12,490 nt of DNA from a bacterium (lineage in GTDB: Bacteria; Omnitrophota; Gorgyraeia; Gygaellales; Profunditerraquicolaceae): NCBI GenBank assembly GCA_004298075.1, contig SCRK01000227.1:1-12490 (forward strand). Direction: 5' to 3'. A program made the translations under genes and the position numbers. This document shows positions 1 through 6,473 of this stretch, one piece after another; within the stretch, counting starts at the first letter, position 1; each line of letters starts with the position of its first letter. The notes under the pieces are model-generated. The model did not search any database. It saw only the letters and a program-made list of their open reading frames with translations, and was not told the DNA's origin.

Positions 1-664
1 TATCATGAAACGTTATTCCCATTACGGGTTCAATGATTTTGTCATCTGCCTGGGCTACCGCGGGTATATGATAAAAGAGTATTTTTCCCATTACTTCCTG
101 CATATGAGCGACGCCACTATCGATCTGTCAAGGAATGAGACCAAGATCCTTACTACCTCTTCCGAGCCGTGGAAGATCACCTTGGTTGACACGGGTTTAA
201 ATACAATGACAGGGGGCAGGCTTACCCGGGTAAAAAAGTATCTTGATAAAAAGAAATTCATGCTTACTTATGGGGACGGCCTGGCGGATATTGATATCAA
301 GAAATTGCTCCAGTTCCATAAGAAGAATAAGAGGCTGGCAACTTTGACCGCCATACAGCATGTGGGGAGGTTCGGGGTGCTGGATATTAACGCTAAGAAC
401 GAGATCACTTCTTTTCTTGAGAAGCCGAAGGGGGAGAGCGGCTGGATCAACGGCGGGTTTTTTGTGCTGGAGCCGGAGGTTTTTAATTTCCTGCCTAAGG
501 GTGACGATGCTGTTTGGGAACGCCAGCCCCTTGAAAACCTGGCAAAAAAGGACCAGCTCTGCGCTTATAAGCATAGCGGTTTCTGGAGCTGTATGGATAC
601 TTTAAGGGACAAGATAGAGCTGGAAAGGATCTGGCAATCCGGCAAAGCTCCGTGGAGGGTTTAA
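1..664 (+). CDS. rfbF: Glucose-1-phosphate cytidylyltransferase, 5'-truncated by window edge
   Basis: This enzyme makes CDP-glucose from glucose-1-phosphate and CTP, the entry step to CDP-linked 6-deoxy and dideoxy sugars. The reading frame is open to the window edge. The first ATG (position 5) is not the real start, because it falls inside the conserved family stretch ending YSHYGFNDFVICLGYRGY. From memory of the family (about 257 residues), roughly 37 N-terminal residues are missing, including the nucleotide-binding GGxGTRL loop and the PKPM motif. What remains is typical and ungapped: EPWKITLVDTG, MTGGRL, the metal-binding YGDGLADID, EKPKG, NGGFFVLEP, WERQPLENLA and GFWSCMDTLRDK near the C-terminus. 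The stop lies 4 bases before the next gene, rfbG, the enzyme that uses its product. The family match is strong over the whole visible length. Confidence 0.95.
   Translation, partial: IMKRYSHYGFNDFVICLGYRGYMIKEYFSHYFLHMSDATIDLSRNETKILTTSSEPWKITLVDTGLNTMTGGRLTRVKKYLDKKKFMLTYGDGLADIDIKKLLQFHKKNKRLATLTAIQHVGRFGVLDINAKNEITSFLEKPKGESGWINGGFFVLEPEVFNFLPKGDDAVWERQPLENLAKKDQLCAYKHSGFWSCMDTLRDKIELERIWQSGKAPWRV
654..659 (+). promoter_or_regulatory. Ribosome binding site for rfbG
   Basis: A GGAGGG sequence sits inside the last codons of rfbF, 9 bases before the ATG at 669. It favours that ATG over the in-frame ATG at 675, which would be 15 bases away. Confidence 0.6.
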
Positions 665-668
665 AAAT

Positions 669-1655
669 ATGGGAATGAATGGTAATTTCTGGAAAAAGAA
701 GAAGGTCCTGGTAACCGGCTATGAAGGGTTTTTAGGCTCCAATCTTACCAGGGAGTTGATCAGGCTTGGATCGGATGTATCCGGATTGGATATCTTAACC
801 CGCAGGAAAGATACCGTTTTATCACCCGATCTTGATAAGGTCAGGATCTATAAAGGCAGCGTTGAGGATTTTGATCTGGTTTCAAAGATCATGAGGGATA
901 ACAAGATCGAAATGATCTTTCATCTTGCCGCGACCTCCATTGTCGGGGAGGCCCTGACTGACCCCCTTAAAGCATTTTCCACGAATATTCGCGGCACCTG
1001 GAATATCCTTGAGGCCGCAAGGAACAATAAGCTTACCAGGGCCGTCATAATCGCCTCCAGCGATAAGGCGTACGGCTCACAGAGCAAGCTTCCTTACCGC
1101 GAAGATTCACCCCTCTCAGGGGCTCATCCCTACGATGCCTCCAAGAGCTGCGCGGATATCCTGGCATCCACTTATTACCATACTTACGGACTGCCGGTAT
1201 CGGTTACCCGTTGCGGGAATATCTACGGGCCGGGGGACTTGAATTTCTCGCGCCTCGTGCCGGATGCTTTAAGGTGCATAAGCAAGGATAAGGCATTGAT
1301 CATCCGCTCTGACGGCAAGTTTACCAGGGATTATATTTATGTTGACGATATCGTCAACGCCTATCTATTGCTTGCCTTTAAGATGAAGGAGGCGTCAATA
1401 AAGGGGGAGGCTTTTAATTTCAGCAATGAATCCCCGCTATCTGTTTTGGCTCTCTTAAAAAAGCTTTACCGCTGCGCCGGTATCAAGAAGGCGGATTATA
1501 AAATAACCAATCAGGCCAAATATGAAATAAAACACCAGTATCTTTGCGCTGCCAAGGCCAAAAGGCTCTTGAACTGGCGGCCGCGTTATAATTTAGAGGA
1601 AGGACTTAAAAGAACGGTCAAATGGTACAAGGATTATTTCGCAAAAAAATATTGA
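669..1655 (+). CDS. rfbG: CDP-glucose 4,6-dehydratase (extended SDR family)
   Basis: Predicted to convert CDP-glucose to CDP-4-keto-6-deoxyglucose with bound NAD, in the cytoplasm. The N-terminal Rossmann motif is TGYEGFLG (G17, G20, G23). The catalytic region has SSDKAYG (residues 130-136) and YDASK (Y155, K159). The Asp-Lys pair in SSDK is characteristic of CDP-glucose dehydratases, whereas RmlB-type dTDP-glucose dehydratases carry Asp-Glu. Further family landmarks are VTRCGNIYGPGDLN and RDYIYVDDIVNAYL. The starting FWKKKKVLVTG also resembles RfbG. At 328 residues it is shorter than classical RfbG (about 355-370). The neighbouring cytidylyltransferase makes the CDP-glucose assignment much safer than sequence alone, since related proteins are often labelled generically as NAD-dependent epimerases. 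Its 3' end overlaps the next gene by 34 bases. Confidence 0.85.
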   Translation: MGMNGNFWKKKKVLVTGYEGFLGSNLTRELIRLGSDVSGLDILTRRKDTVLSPDLDKVRIYKGSVEDFDLVSKIMRDNKIEMIFHLAATSIVGEALTDPLKAFSTNIRGTWNILEAARNNKLTRAVIIASSDKAYGSQSKLPYREDSPLSGAHPYDASKSCADILASTYYHTYGLPVSVTRCGNIYGPGDLNFSRLVPDALRCISKDKALIIRSDGKFTRDYIYVDDIVNAYLLLAFKMKEASIKGEAFNFSNESPLSVLALLKKLYRCAGIKKADYKITNQAKYEIKHQYLCAAKAKRLLNWRPRYNLEEGLKRTVKWYKDYFAKKY

Positions 1656-2590
1656 TCACCGGAGCAAGCGGCTTTGTAGGGGCAAACCTGGCGCGTTTCC
1701 TGGTAAATAATGGTTTGTCACCCCATGTATTTGTCCGAAAAGACTCCGACTTATGGCGTATCAAGGATATTTTGGGCAGGATTAAGGTCCATATCCTGGA
1801 CATTAGCGATGGATCCGCGACCAGGGTTGCCGTATCCAGGCTAAAGCCGGAAGTAGTTTTACATTGCGCGGCGTACGGCGGCTATCATTTTCAACTGGAC
1901 CGTGATAAGATAATCAGGACGAATCTGATCGGCACCATTAATCTTTTGAGTGCTTGTATAAAGAACGGCTGCGAATGTTTTATCAACACCGGAAGCTCTT
2001 CGGAATATGGTTTAAAGAATAAGCCTATGCGGGAGTCTGACCTGCTTGAGCCGGTAACCGATTACGCGGCAGCCAAGGCCGCGGCCACCTTATTCTGCGG
2101 GGCAATAGCTAAAAGAGAGAAGATTCCCATTGTTACCTTGAGGCTGTTCTCAGCTTACGGCCCTTATGAACAAGGGCATAGGTTGATACCGTCGCTTATA
2201 TTATCCTGCCTAAAAAAGGATAACCCTAAGTTGTCCTCAGGCAGCCCGGTGAGGGATTTTGTTTTCATTGAAGATGTGGTGAACGCTTATATGAAGGCTA
2301 TAGCCCATAAGGATAAGCTTTCAGGCGAGATAATAAATATCGGTTCAGCCAGGGAATATTCGGTAAGAGAGGCAGCGGAGAAGATCATTGCTTTGTCCCC
2401 GCACAAGGTCAAGCCTTTGTGGAAGAAGGTGGTTAACCCGCGGATAGAGCCGCACAGGTGGCAGGCGGATATAACCAAGGCAAGGAAGCTATTGGGTTGG
2501 AAGCCATTGTTCACTTTTGAGCGGGGATTAAAGAAGAGTTTGGAATGGTTTAGTGAGAACGCGGGATTGTATAATGGTAAAAAAATATAA
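1622..2590 (+). CDS. NAD(P)-dependent SDR epimerase/reductase acting on a CDP-keto-sugar
   Basis: An extended short-chain dehydrogenase of 322 residues. Visible motifs are the cofactor loop TGASGFVG (residues 13-20), HCAAYGGYHF, the Ser-rich catalytic strand GSSSEYG (124-130), and the active-site pair Y148 and K152 in YAAAK. The C-terminal half has the substrate-domain signature RDFVFIEDVVNAYMKA and a late ARKLLGWKP helix. The family reduces 4-keto sugars or epimerises them. Here, between rfbG and a split transketolase, it probably reduces a keto group (on the ring or on an added side chain) of a CDP-6-deoxyhexose. CDP-abequose or CDP-paratose synthases are comparable enzymes, but the exact reaction cannot be read. 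The start is uncertain: ATG 1622 has its purine-rich stretch (1596-1603) rather far upstream. A TTG at 1652 would reduce the overlap with rfbG but would cut just before the Rossmann strand. Confidence 0.75.
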   Translation: MVQGLFRKKILITGASGFVGANLARFLVNNGLSPHVFVRKDSDLWRIKDILGRIKVHILDISDGSATRVAVSRLKPEVVLHCAAYGGYHFQLDRDKIIRTNLIGTINLLSACIKNGCECFINTGSSSEYGLKNKPMRESDLLEPVTDYAAAKAAATLFCGAIAKREKIPIVTLRLFSAYGPYEQGHRLIPSLILSCLKKDNPKLSSGSPVRDFVFIEDVVNAYMKAIAHKDKLSGEIINIGSAREYSVREAAEKIIALSPHKVKPLWKKVVNPRIEPHRWQADITKARKLLGWKPLFTFERGLKKSLEWFSENAGLYNGKKI

Positions 2591-3386
2591 AGAAATAGCC
2601 AAAAGCGCGCGATCCAGGCTTATTAAAATGCACGCGGCAAGCGGGGCGTCCCATATTGCTTCAAGTTTATCCGTGACAGATATCCTGGTAGCGTTGTATT
2701 TTAATATTCTTAGGGTTTCCCCGGAAAAACCGAAAGATAAGAACAGGGACAGGCTTATTTTAAGCAAGGGCCACGCGGCAAGCGCGTTATTTACCTGTTT
2801 AGCTGCCAGGGGATTTTTCCCGCAAACATTACTTGAGGAATACTGCATTGACGGCGGCAGGCTTCCGGGACATGCCTCGATCAACTGTGTACCGGGCTTA
2901 GAGGTTTCAACCGGTTCTTTAGGCCATGGATTGTCTATCGGGGTGGGGATGGCTCTGGCCGCTAAATACGACAGGGAAAAATATCGTGTTTTCGTAGTAT
3001 TAAGCGATGGGGAGTGCCAGGAGGGGGCGGTTTGGGAGGCAGCCATGTTTGCTGGCCACCATAAATTGGATAATATTATAGCGATCATCGATTATAATAA
3101 GATGCAGGCATTGGGAAAAAGCAAGGAGATCCTTAACCTTGAGCCACTGGCGAAAAAATGGCAGAGTTTTGGCTGGGCAGTGAAGGAAACAGGGGGCCAC
3201 GATATAGAGGCTATTATCAAAACATTAAAAAAAGTCCCCTTTGCCAAAAATAAACCAAGCGTTTTGATCGCGCATACCACAAAAGGCAAGGGGGTTTCAT
3301 TCATGGAGAACAAACTTTTGTGGCACTATAAATCTCCGGACCGCGAACAAGCAGAGAGCGCTTTGGGGGAGATCGGCTGTCTATGA
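2574..3386 (+). CDS. Transketolase-like protein, N-terminal (thiamine-diphosphate-binding) subunit
   Basis: This is the first half of a split transketolase, 270 residues, the usual size for separate N-terminal subunits. Visible landmarks are SKGHAASALF (residues 64-73), RLPGHAS (H100), STGSLGHGLS (H118), and the diphosphate/Mg motif running from SDGE (144-147) to the Asn of DYN (N175). Canonical transketolases read GDG at the first position of that motif, so S144 is a variant. It should form an active site only together with the C-terminal subunit encoded next, which supplies the catalytic Glu. ATG 2574 was chosen over an in-frame GTG at 2553 because GCGGGA (2561-2566) lies 7 bases upstream and the family begins close to the KEIAKSARSRLIKMH helix. 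It overlaps the SDR gene by 17 bases and the next gene by ATGA. Its position in a CDP-sugar cluster argues for nucleotide-sugar chemistry, with pentose-phosphate metabolism as the alternative. Confidence 0.85.
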   Translation: MVKKYKEIAKSARSRLIKMHAASGASHIASSLSVTDILVALYFNILRVSPEKPKDKNRDRLILSKGHAASALFTCLAARGFFPQTLLEEYCIDGGRLPGHASINCVPGLEVSTGSLGHGLSIGVGMALAAKYDREKYRVFVVLSDGECQEGAVWEAAMFAGHHKLDNIIAIIDYNKMQALGKSKEILNLEPLAKKWQSFGWAVKETGGHDIEAIIKTLKKVPFAKNKPSVLIAHTTKGKGVSFMENKLLWHYKSPDREQAESALGEIGCL

Positions 3387-4315
3387 GAGGCGCGTTTATC
3401 AATACGCTTAGCAAGCTGGCGAAGAAAAATACGGATATATTCCTGCTTACCGGGGATCTGGGTTATTCCGTCATTGAAGGATTCCAGAAGGATTTCCCCC
3501 GCCGGTTCTTTAACATCGGAGTAGCGGAGGCAAATATGGCAGGTATTGCTGCCGGGTTGGCTTTGTCGGGGAAGACCGTATTTATGTATTCCATTGTTCC
3601 TTTTGTCACTATGCGTTGTTTTGAACAGGTCCGCAATGACATCTGCATCCAGAACCTCAAAGTAAGGATAATCGGCGCGGGGGGAGGCCTATGTTATGGG
3701 AGTGCCGGGCCCACCCACCACTCCATTGAAGATATTTCAATAATGAGGTCATTGCCGAACATGACTGTGATCTGCCCAGGAGACCCCCTTGAGGCTGAAT
3801 TAGCTGTCAGGTCTTCCGAGAATTACCCCGGCCCGGTTTATATAAGGCTTGGTAAATCAAAGGAGAGCGCGGTCCATGCCGGGATAAAAGGTTTTAAGAT
3901 CGGTAAGGGTATCTTGATCAATGAAGGCAGGGATGTTGCCATAATCGCGACAGGCAATATGCTGCATACGGCCTCGCAGGTTACCAAGGGCCTTGTTAGG
4001 AAAGGAATAAGCGCCTGTTTGATCAGCATGCATACCGTAAAACCGATAGATAAAGATATAATAAGATCCGTTGCTTTGAAGGCAAAAGCGATATTTACCG
4101 TTGAGGAGCACAGCGTTATCGGCGGATTAGGCAGCGCTGTCAGCGAGGTGCTGGCAGAAGAGGGCAAGGAAATCTGTTTTATGAGGATAGGCCTGCCTGA
4201 CGCGTATACAAAAGAGATCGGCAGCCAGGAGTATTTAAGGTCAAGGCTTGGTTTGTCGGCAAATGATATTGAGAGAAGGATTCTTGAAGTTTACCGGAAA
4301 AGGATAAAACTATGA
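3383..4315 (+). CDS. Transketolase-like protein, C-terminal (pyrimidine-binding and Tkt_C) subunit
   Basis: This is the second half of the split transketolase, 310 residues, translationally coupled to the first by an ATGA overlap. The pyrimidine-binding domain shows GDLGYSVIEGF, then FFNIGVAEANMAGIAAGLA, with the catalytic Glu at residue 49, then GPTHHSIEDISIMRSLPNM (from residue 109), then PGDPLEAELAVR. The C-terminal domain follows from about residue 190, with GNMLHTASQV, ISMHTVKPID and VEEHSVIGGLGSAVSEVL. The GPTHH segment resembles DXP synthase as much as housekeeping transketolase (DGPTHQ), which is common in split forms. The pair should transfer a two-carbon ketol unit from a ketose phosphate through thiamine diphosphate. 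Given rfbF, rfbG and the SDR directly upstream, the likely acceptor is a CDP-keto-sugar, giving a branched sugar. That is inference. Confidence 0.85.
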   Translation: MRGAFINTLSKLAKKNTDIFLLTGDLGYSVIEGFQKDFPRRFFNIGVAEANMAGIAAGLALSGKTVFMYSIVPFVTMRCFEQVRNDICIQNLKVRIIGAGGGLCYGSAGPTHHSIEDISIMRSLPNMTVICPGDPLEAELAVRSSENYPGPVYIRLGKSKESAVHAGIKGFKIGKGILINEGRDVAIIATGNMLHTASQVTKGLVRKGISACLISMHTVKPIDKDIIRSVALKAKAIFTVEEHSVIGGLGSAVSEVLAEEGKEICFMRIGLPDAYTKEIGSQEYLRSRLGLSANDIERRILEVYRKRIKL

Positions 4316-4995
4316 AATTGACGATCGTCGTTACGGTGTATAATGAGAAGGATACTATCTTAAAAGCGATAGACGCGGTTAAGGCTCTGAATATTGAAAA
4401 GCAGATAATCGTAGTGGATAACTGCTCCACTGACGGCACAAGGGAGATTCTAAGGGGGCTTAATGACAGCTCTATTACAATTGTTTATCAGTCCAAGAAT
4501 TACGGCTATGGAGAGTCGGTAATTACCGGGATGAACCTGGCGCAGGGGGAGTTCCTCTATGTGCATAATTCCGACCTGGAGTATGACCCGGTTTGCGTTT
4601 ATCAGATGATAGAATTGTCTGAAAGAGCCGGGCTTGACGCGGTCTTCGGCTCAAGGCTCTTAAAGAGAAAGCACGAATCAAGGTTTAAGATCCTTAGAGA
4701 AAGGCCGTTTTATCTGGGCACCTTTATAACCACATTCCTGACGAATATCTTTTATCATAAAAACTTTACCGATATTATCGGCACAAGGTTTTACAGGACA
4801 GAGGCGCTTAAGAAGATCGATCCCCAGGTGGGGGGAATAGGTTTTGATTTTGAGGTAGTGAGCAAATTATGCAAGCTTGGGTTTAAAGTAGAGGAGATCC
4901 CGGTGGATTATTCCCCCCGGACAAAAGGCAAGAAAATAAAAGCGTATGACATAATCCCGGCTGTTTGGATGATGCTTAAGATATGGTTAACTTGA
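4312..4995 (+). CDS. Family 2 glycosyltransferase, polyprenol-phosphate mannosyltransferase (DPM1)-like
   Basis: A GT-A fold glycosyltransferase of 227 residues with no membrane segments. It begins at the ATGA overlap with the transketolase gene. The N-terminal nucleotide-binding strand TIVVTVYNEKDTI is followed by VVDNCSTDGTREIL and the SKNYGYGESVITGM loop. The expected DxD-type metal motif appears as HNSDLEYDP (residues 85-93): D88 is kept, but the first acidic position is N86, where relatives usually read QDADLEYDP. The C-terminal part has GSRLLKR, DIIGTRFYR and GFDFEVVSKLCKLGFKVEEIPVDYSPR, typical of dolichol/undecaprenol-phosphate sugar transferases and their polysaccharide relatives. 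It probably adds one sugar to the growing lipid-linked glycan at the inner face of the membrane, or makes a polyprenol-phosphate sugar donor. Donor and acceptor cannot be read. Confidence 0.8.
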   Translation: MKLTIVVTVYNEKDTILKAIDAVKALNIEKQIIVVDNCSTDGTREILRGLNDSSITIVYQSKNYGYGESVITGMNLAQGEFLYVHNSDLEYDPVCVYQMIELSERAGLDAVFGSRLLKRKHESRFKILRERPFYLGTFITTFLTNIFYHKNFTDIIGTRFYRTEALKKIDPQVGGIGFDFEVVSKLCKLGFKVEEIPVDYSPRTKGKKIKAYDIIPAVWMMLKIWLT

Positions 4996-5762
4996 CCGCG
5001 GTAATAATCGCGAAAAATGAGGAAGGCAGGATAGGCAAATGCCTTGATTCACTAAAGGGCTTTGCCGGCAGTATTGTGGTCATCGATAACCTGAGCACTG
5101 ACCGCACAGTTGAACTTTGCAAGAAATACGGCGCGGAGGTAATAGTGCATGAAGAAAAGGAATATTTCGGCAATCAAAGAAATATCGGCATCAAGAATGC
5201 CCCCGGTGAATGGATCATCCAGATGGACGCGGATGAAATAGTGCCCAAAGAGACAGCGGATAAAATTATAAAAGCTTTGCAGTCCCCGGGAGAATTCGTC
5301 GCTTTTAACGTCTTGAGAAAGAATTTCTTTTTAGGCCGCCCTCTTAAGACCGCGGGTAATTACAGTTATATGACCAAAATATTCAAAAAAGGCAGGGCTG
5401 TTTACGCGGACAATTGTTTCCACGAGGAGTTGAATATCGACGGCCCGGTAGGGAACATAGATGCCGAGATCGATCACTACCCGTTTACTTCTATCAGCCA
5501 GGTAATTGATAAGTGTAATTATTATTCGGAGATAGAGTCTGATCTATTTTTAAGGAGCAAAGATAAGGTCAGCATCAAAGAGATAAAATACCGGCTTACC
5601 TGGAAATCCCTGAAATTATTCTGGAAGCTTTATTTCAGGAAAAAAGGCTATAAAGACGGGATGCATGGGTTGGCCTGGTGTATATTGAATGTCATCGGGC
5701 CCCAGGTCAGATGGATGAAGATATGGGAAAAGGCTTCCAAAGAAGGTAAATTAACGGATTAA
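4983..5762 (+). CDS. Family 2 glycosyltransferase, LPS core WaaE/KdtX-like
   Basis: A 259-residue GT2 enzyme overlapping the previous gene by 13 bases. It starts with VNLTAVIIAKNEEGRIGKCLDSL and continues with VVIDNLSTDRTVELCKKYGA, FGNQRNIGIKNAPGEWI and the metal-binding MDADEIVP (D82, D84, E85). The later half, with FNVLRKNFFLGRPLK, NYSYMTKIFKKG and CFHEEL, is typical of the WaaE group. In enterobacteria that group adds a beta-1,4 glucose to heptose I of the LPS inner core. Here this would be a sugar-transfer step in core or O-antigen assembly at the cytoplasmic face of the inner membrane. The family assignment is firm; the precise linkage is not. Confidence 0.82.
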   Translation: MVNLTAVIIAKNEEGRIGKCLDSLKGFAGSIVVIDNLSTDRTVELCKKYGAEVIVHEEKEYFGNQRNIGIKNAPGEWIIQMDADEIVPKETADKIIKALQSPGEFVAFNVLRKNFFLGRPLKTAGNYSYMTKIFKKGRAVYADNCFHEELNIDGPVGNIDAEIDHYPFTSISQVIDKCNYYSEIESDLFLRSKDKVSIKEIKYRLTWKSLKLFWKLYFRKKGYKDGMHGLAWCILNVIGPQVRWMKIWEKASKEGKLTD

Positions 5763-5766
5763 AGGG
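5761..5766 (+). promoter_or_regulatory. Ribosome binding site for the third GT2 gene
   Basis: AAAGGG overlaps the stop codon of the preceding gene and lies 5 bases before the ATG at 5772. It supports that start and translation coupled to the upstream gene. Confidence 0.5.
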
Positions 5767-5771
5767 CATTT

Positions 5772-6470
5772 ATGAACTTATCAATAATTATACCCGCGCA
5801 TAATGAAGAAGAGAATATTACGGGGGTAATCAATAGAATAGAGTCTTTGCTTGACCTGGAATATGAATTGGTGGTGGTAAATGACCATTCTACCGACAAG
5901 ACCGCCGCGGTAGTCAGGGAATTATCGGCAAGATTCCCGAATTTAAGGCTGGTGGATAATCCCGGGCCAAAAGGTTTTGCCAATGCCGTTAAGTGCGGTT
6001 TTGCCGGTTCTAAGGGCGAATTGGTGATCCCGGTTATGGGGGATCTTTGCGATGACCTGGCCACTATCCCGATCATGGCCGGTAAGATCGAAGAAGGTTA
6101 TGATGTGGTTTGCGGGTCGCGTTACATAAAAGGGGGTTCAAGGCTCGGCGGTTCGCGCTTGAAAGGATCCCTCTCGGCATTTGCCGGCTGGTCCCTTTAT
6201 TATCTGCTGGGCATACCTACGCATGATATTGCCAACGCTTTTAAAATGTACAGGAAGAAAGTCATCGAGAGCATAAACATAGAATCAAAAGGGTTTGAGA
6301 TCTCTATGGAGCTGGCGCTTAAGGCTTATTATGCCGGCTTTAAAATTACCGAGGTCCCCACAGTCTGGCGGGAGAGAGAAAAAGGCAAATCTAATTTTAA
6401 GATGTTCAATTTGGTGCCCAATTATCTGAAATTTTACCTATGGGGGATCAGGATGCGGATCAGGAGGTAA
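5772..6470 (+). CDS. Family 2 glycosyltransferase, polyprenol-phosphate sugar transferase-like
   Basis: A 232-residue GT2 enzyme without membrane segments. It opens with LSIIIPAHNEEENITGVINR, then VVVNDHSTDKTAAVVREL and NPGPKGFANAVKCGFAGSKG. The acidic region reads VMGDLCDDLATIP (from residue 88): D91 aligns with the second Asp of the usual DAD, but the first Asp position is Met. GSRYIKGGSRLGGSRLKG and HDIANAFKMYRKKVIE follow, then GFEISMELALKAYYAGFKITEVPTVW and RERGKS-like basic residues, all usual for DPM1-like enzymes. It is the third GT2 in a row and precedes the ligase/polymerase gene by 3 bases. It likely contributes one sugar of the repeat or makes a lipid-phosphate donor. It is distinct in sequence from the GT2 at 4312, so not a recent duplicate. 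Confidence 0.8.
   Translation: MNLSIIIPAHNEEENITGVINRIESLLDLEYELVVVNDHSTDKTAAVVRELSARFPNLRLVDNPGPKGFANAVKCGFAGSKGELVIPVMGDLCDDLATIPIMAGKIEEGYDVVCGSRYIKGGSRLGGSRLKGSLSAFAGWSLYYLLGIPTHDIANAFKMYRKKVIESINIESKGFEISMELALKAYYAGFKITEVPTVWREREKGKSNFKMFNLVPNYLKFYLWGIRMRIRR
6462..6467 (+). promoter_or_regulatory. Ribosome binding site for the ligase/polymerase gene
   Basis: A perfect AGGAGG lies 6 bases before the ATG at 6474, inside the last codons of the preceding glycosyltransferase. It is the strongest Shine-Dalgarno I found in the window. Confidence 0.7.
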
Positions 6471-6473
6471 CTC

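Noticed and set aside
5..7. ATG at position 5 as the true start of rfbF
   Set aside because: It falls within a conserved internal stretch of the family and would remove the whole nucleotide-binding loop; the gene is cut by the window edge.
360..605. 81-codon open frame overlapping rfbF in another plus-strand frame
   Set aside because: It lies wholly inside the strongly conserved rfbF frame and its product is a low-complexity Arg/Gly/Ser/Leu-rich shadow.
2553..2573. GTG 2553 as the start of the transketolase N subunit
   Set aside because: It adds seven residues unlike the family N-terminus and increases overlap with the SDR gene, while ATG 2574 has a plausible purine-rich site upstream.
2528..3088. 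186-codon reverse-strand open frame opposite the transketolase N subunit
   Set aside because: It is antisense to a well-conserved gene and shows no recognisable motifs. The same holds for the other reverse-strand frames, such as 197-574, 9377-9823 and 10223-10525.
2574..4315. A split DXP synthase for isoprenoid synthesis
   Set aside because: Despite the GPTHH loop, subunit sizes, the SKGH/LPGH/GSLGHGLS pattern and the motif order match split transketolases, and the context is nucleotide-sugar genes.
2574..4315. A YerE-like thiamine enzyme for yersiniose
   Set aside because: YerE is a single acetolactate-synthase-like polypeptide; this is two transketolase-type subunits with a different domain order.
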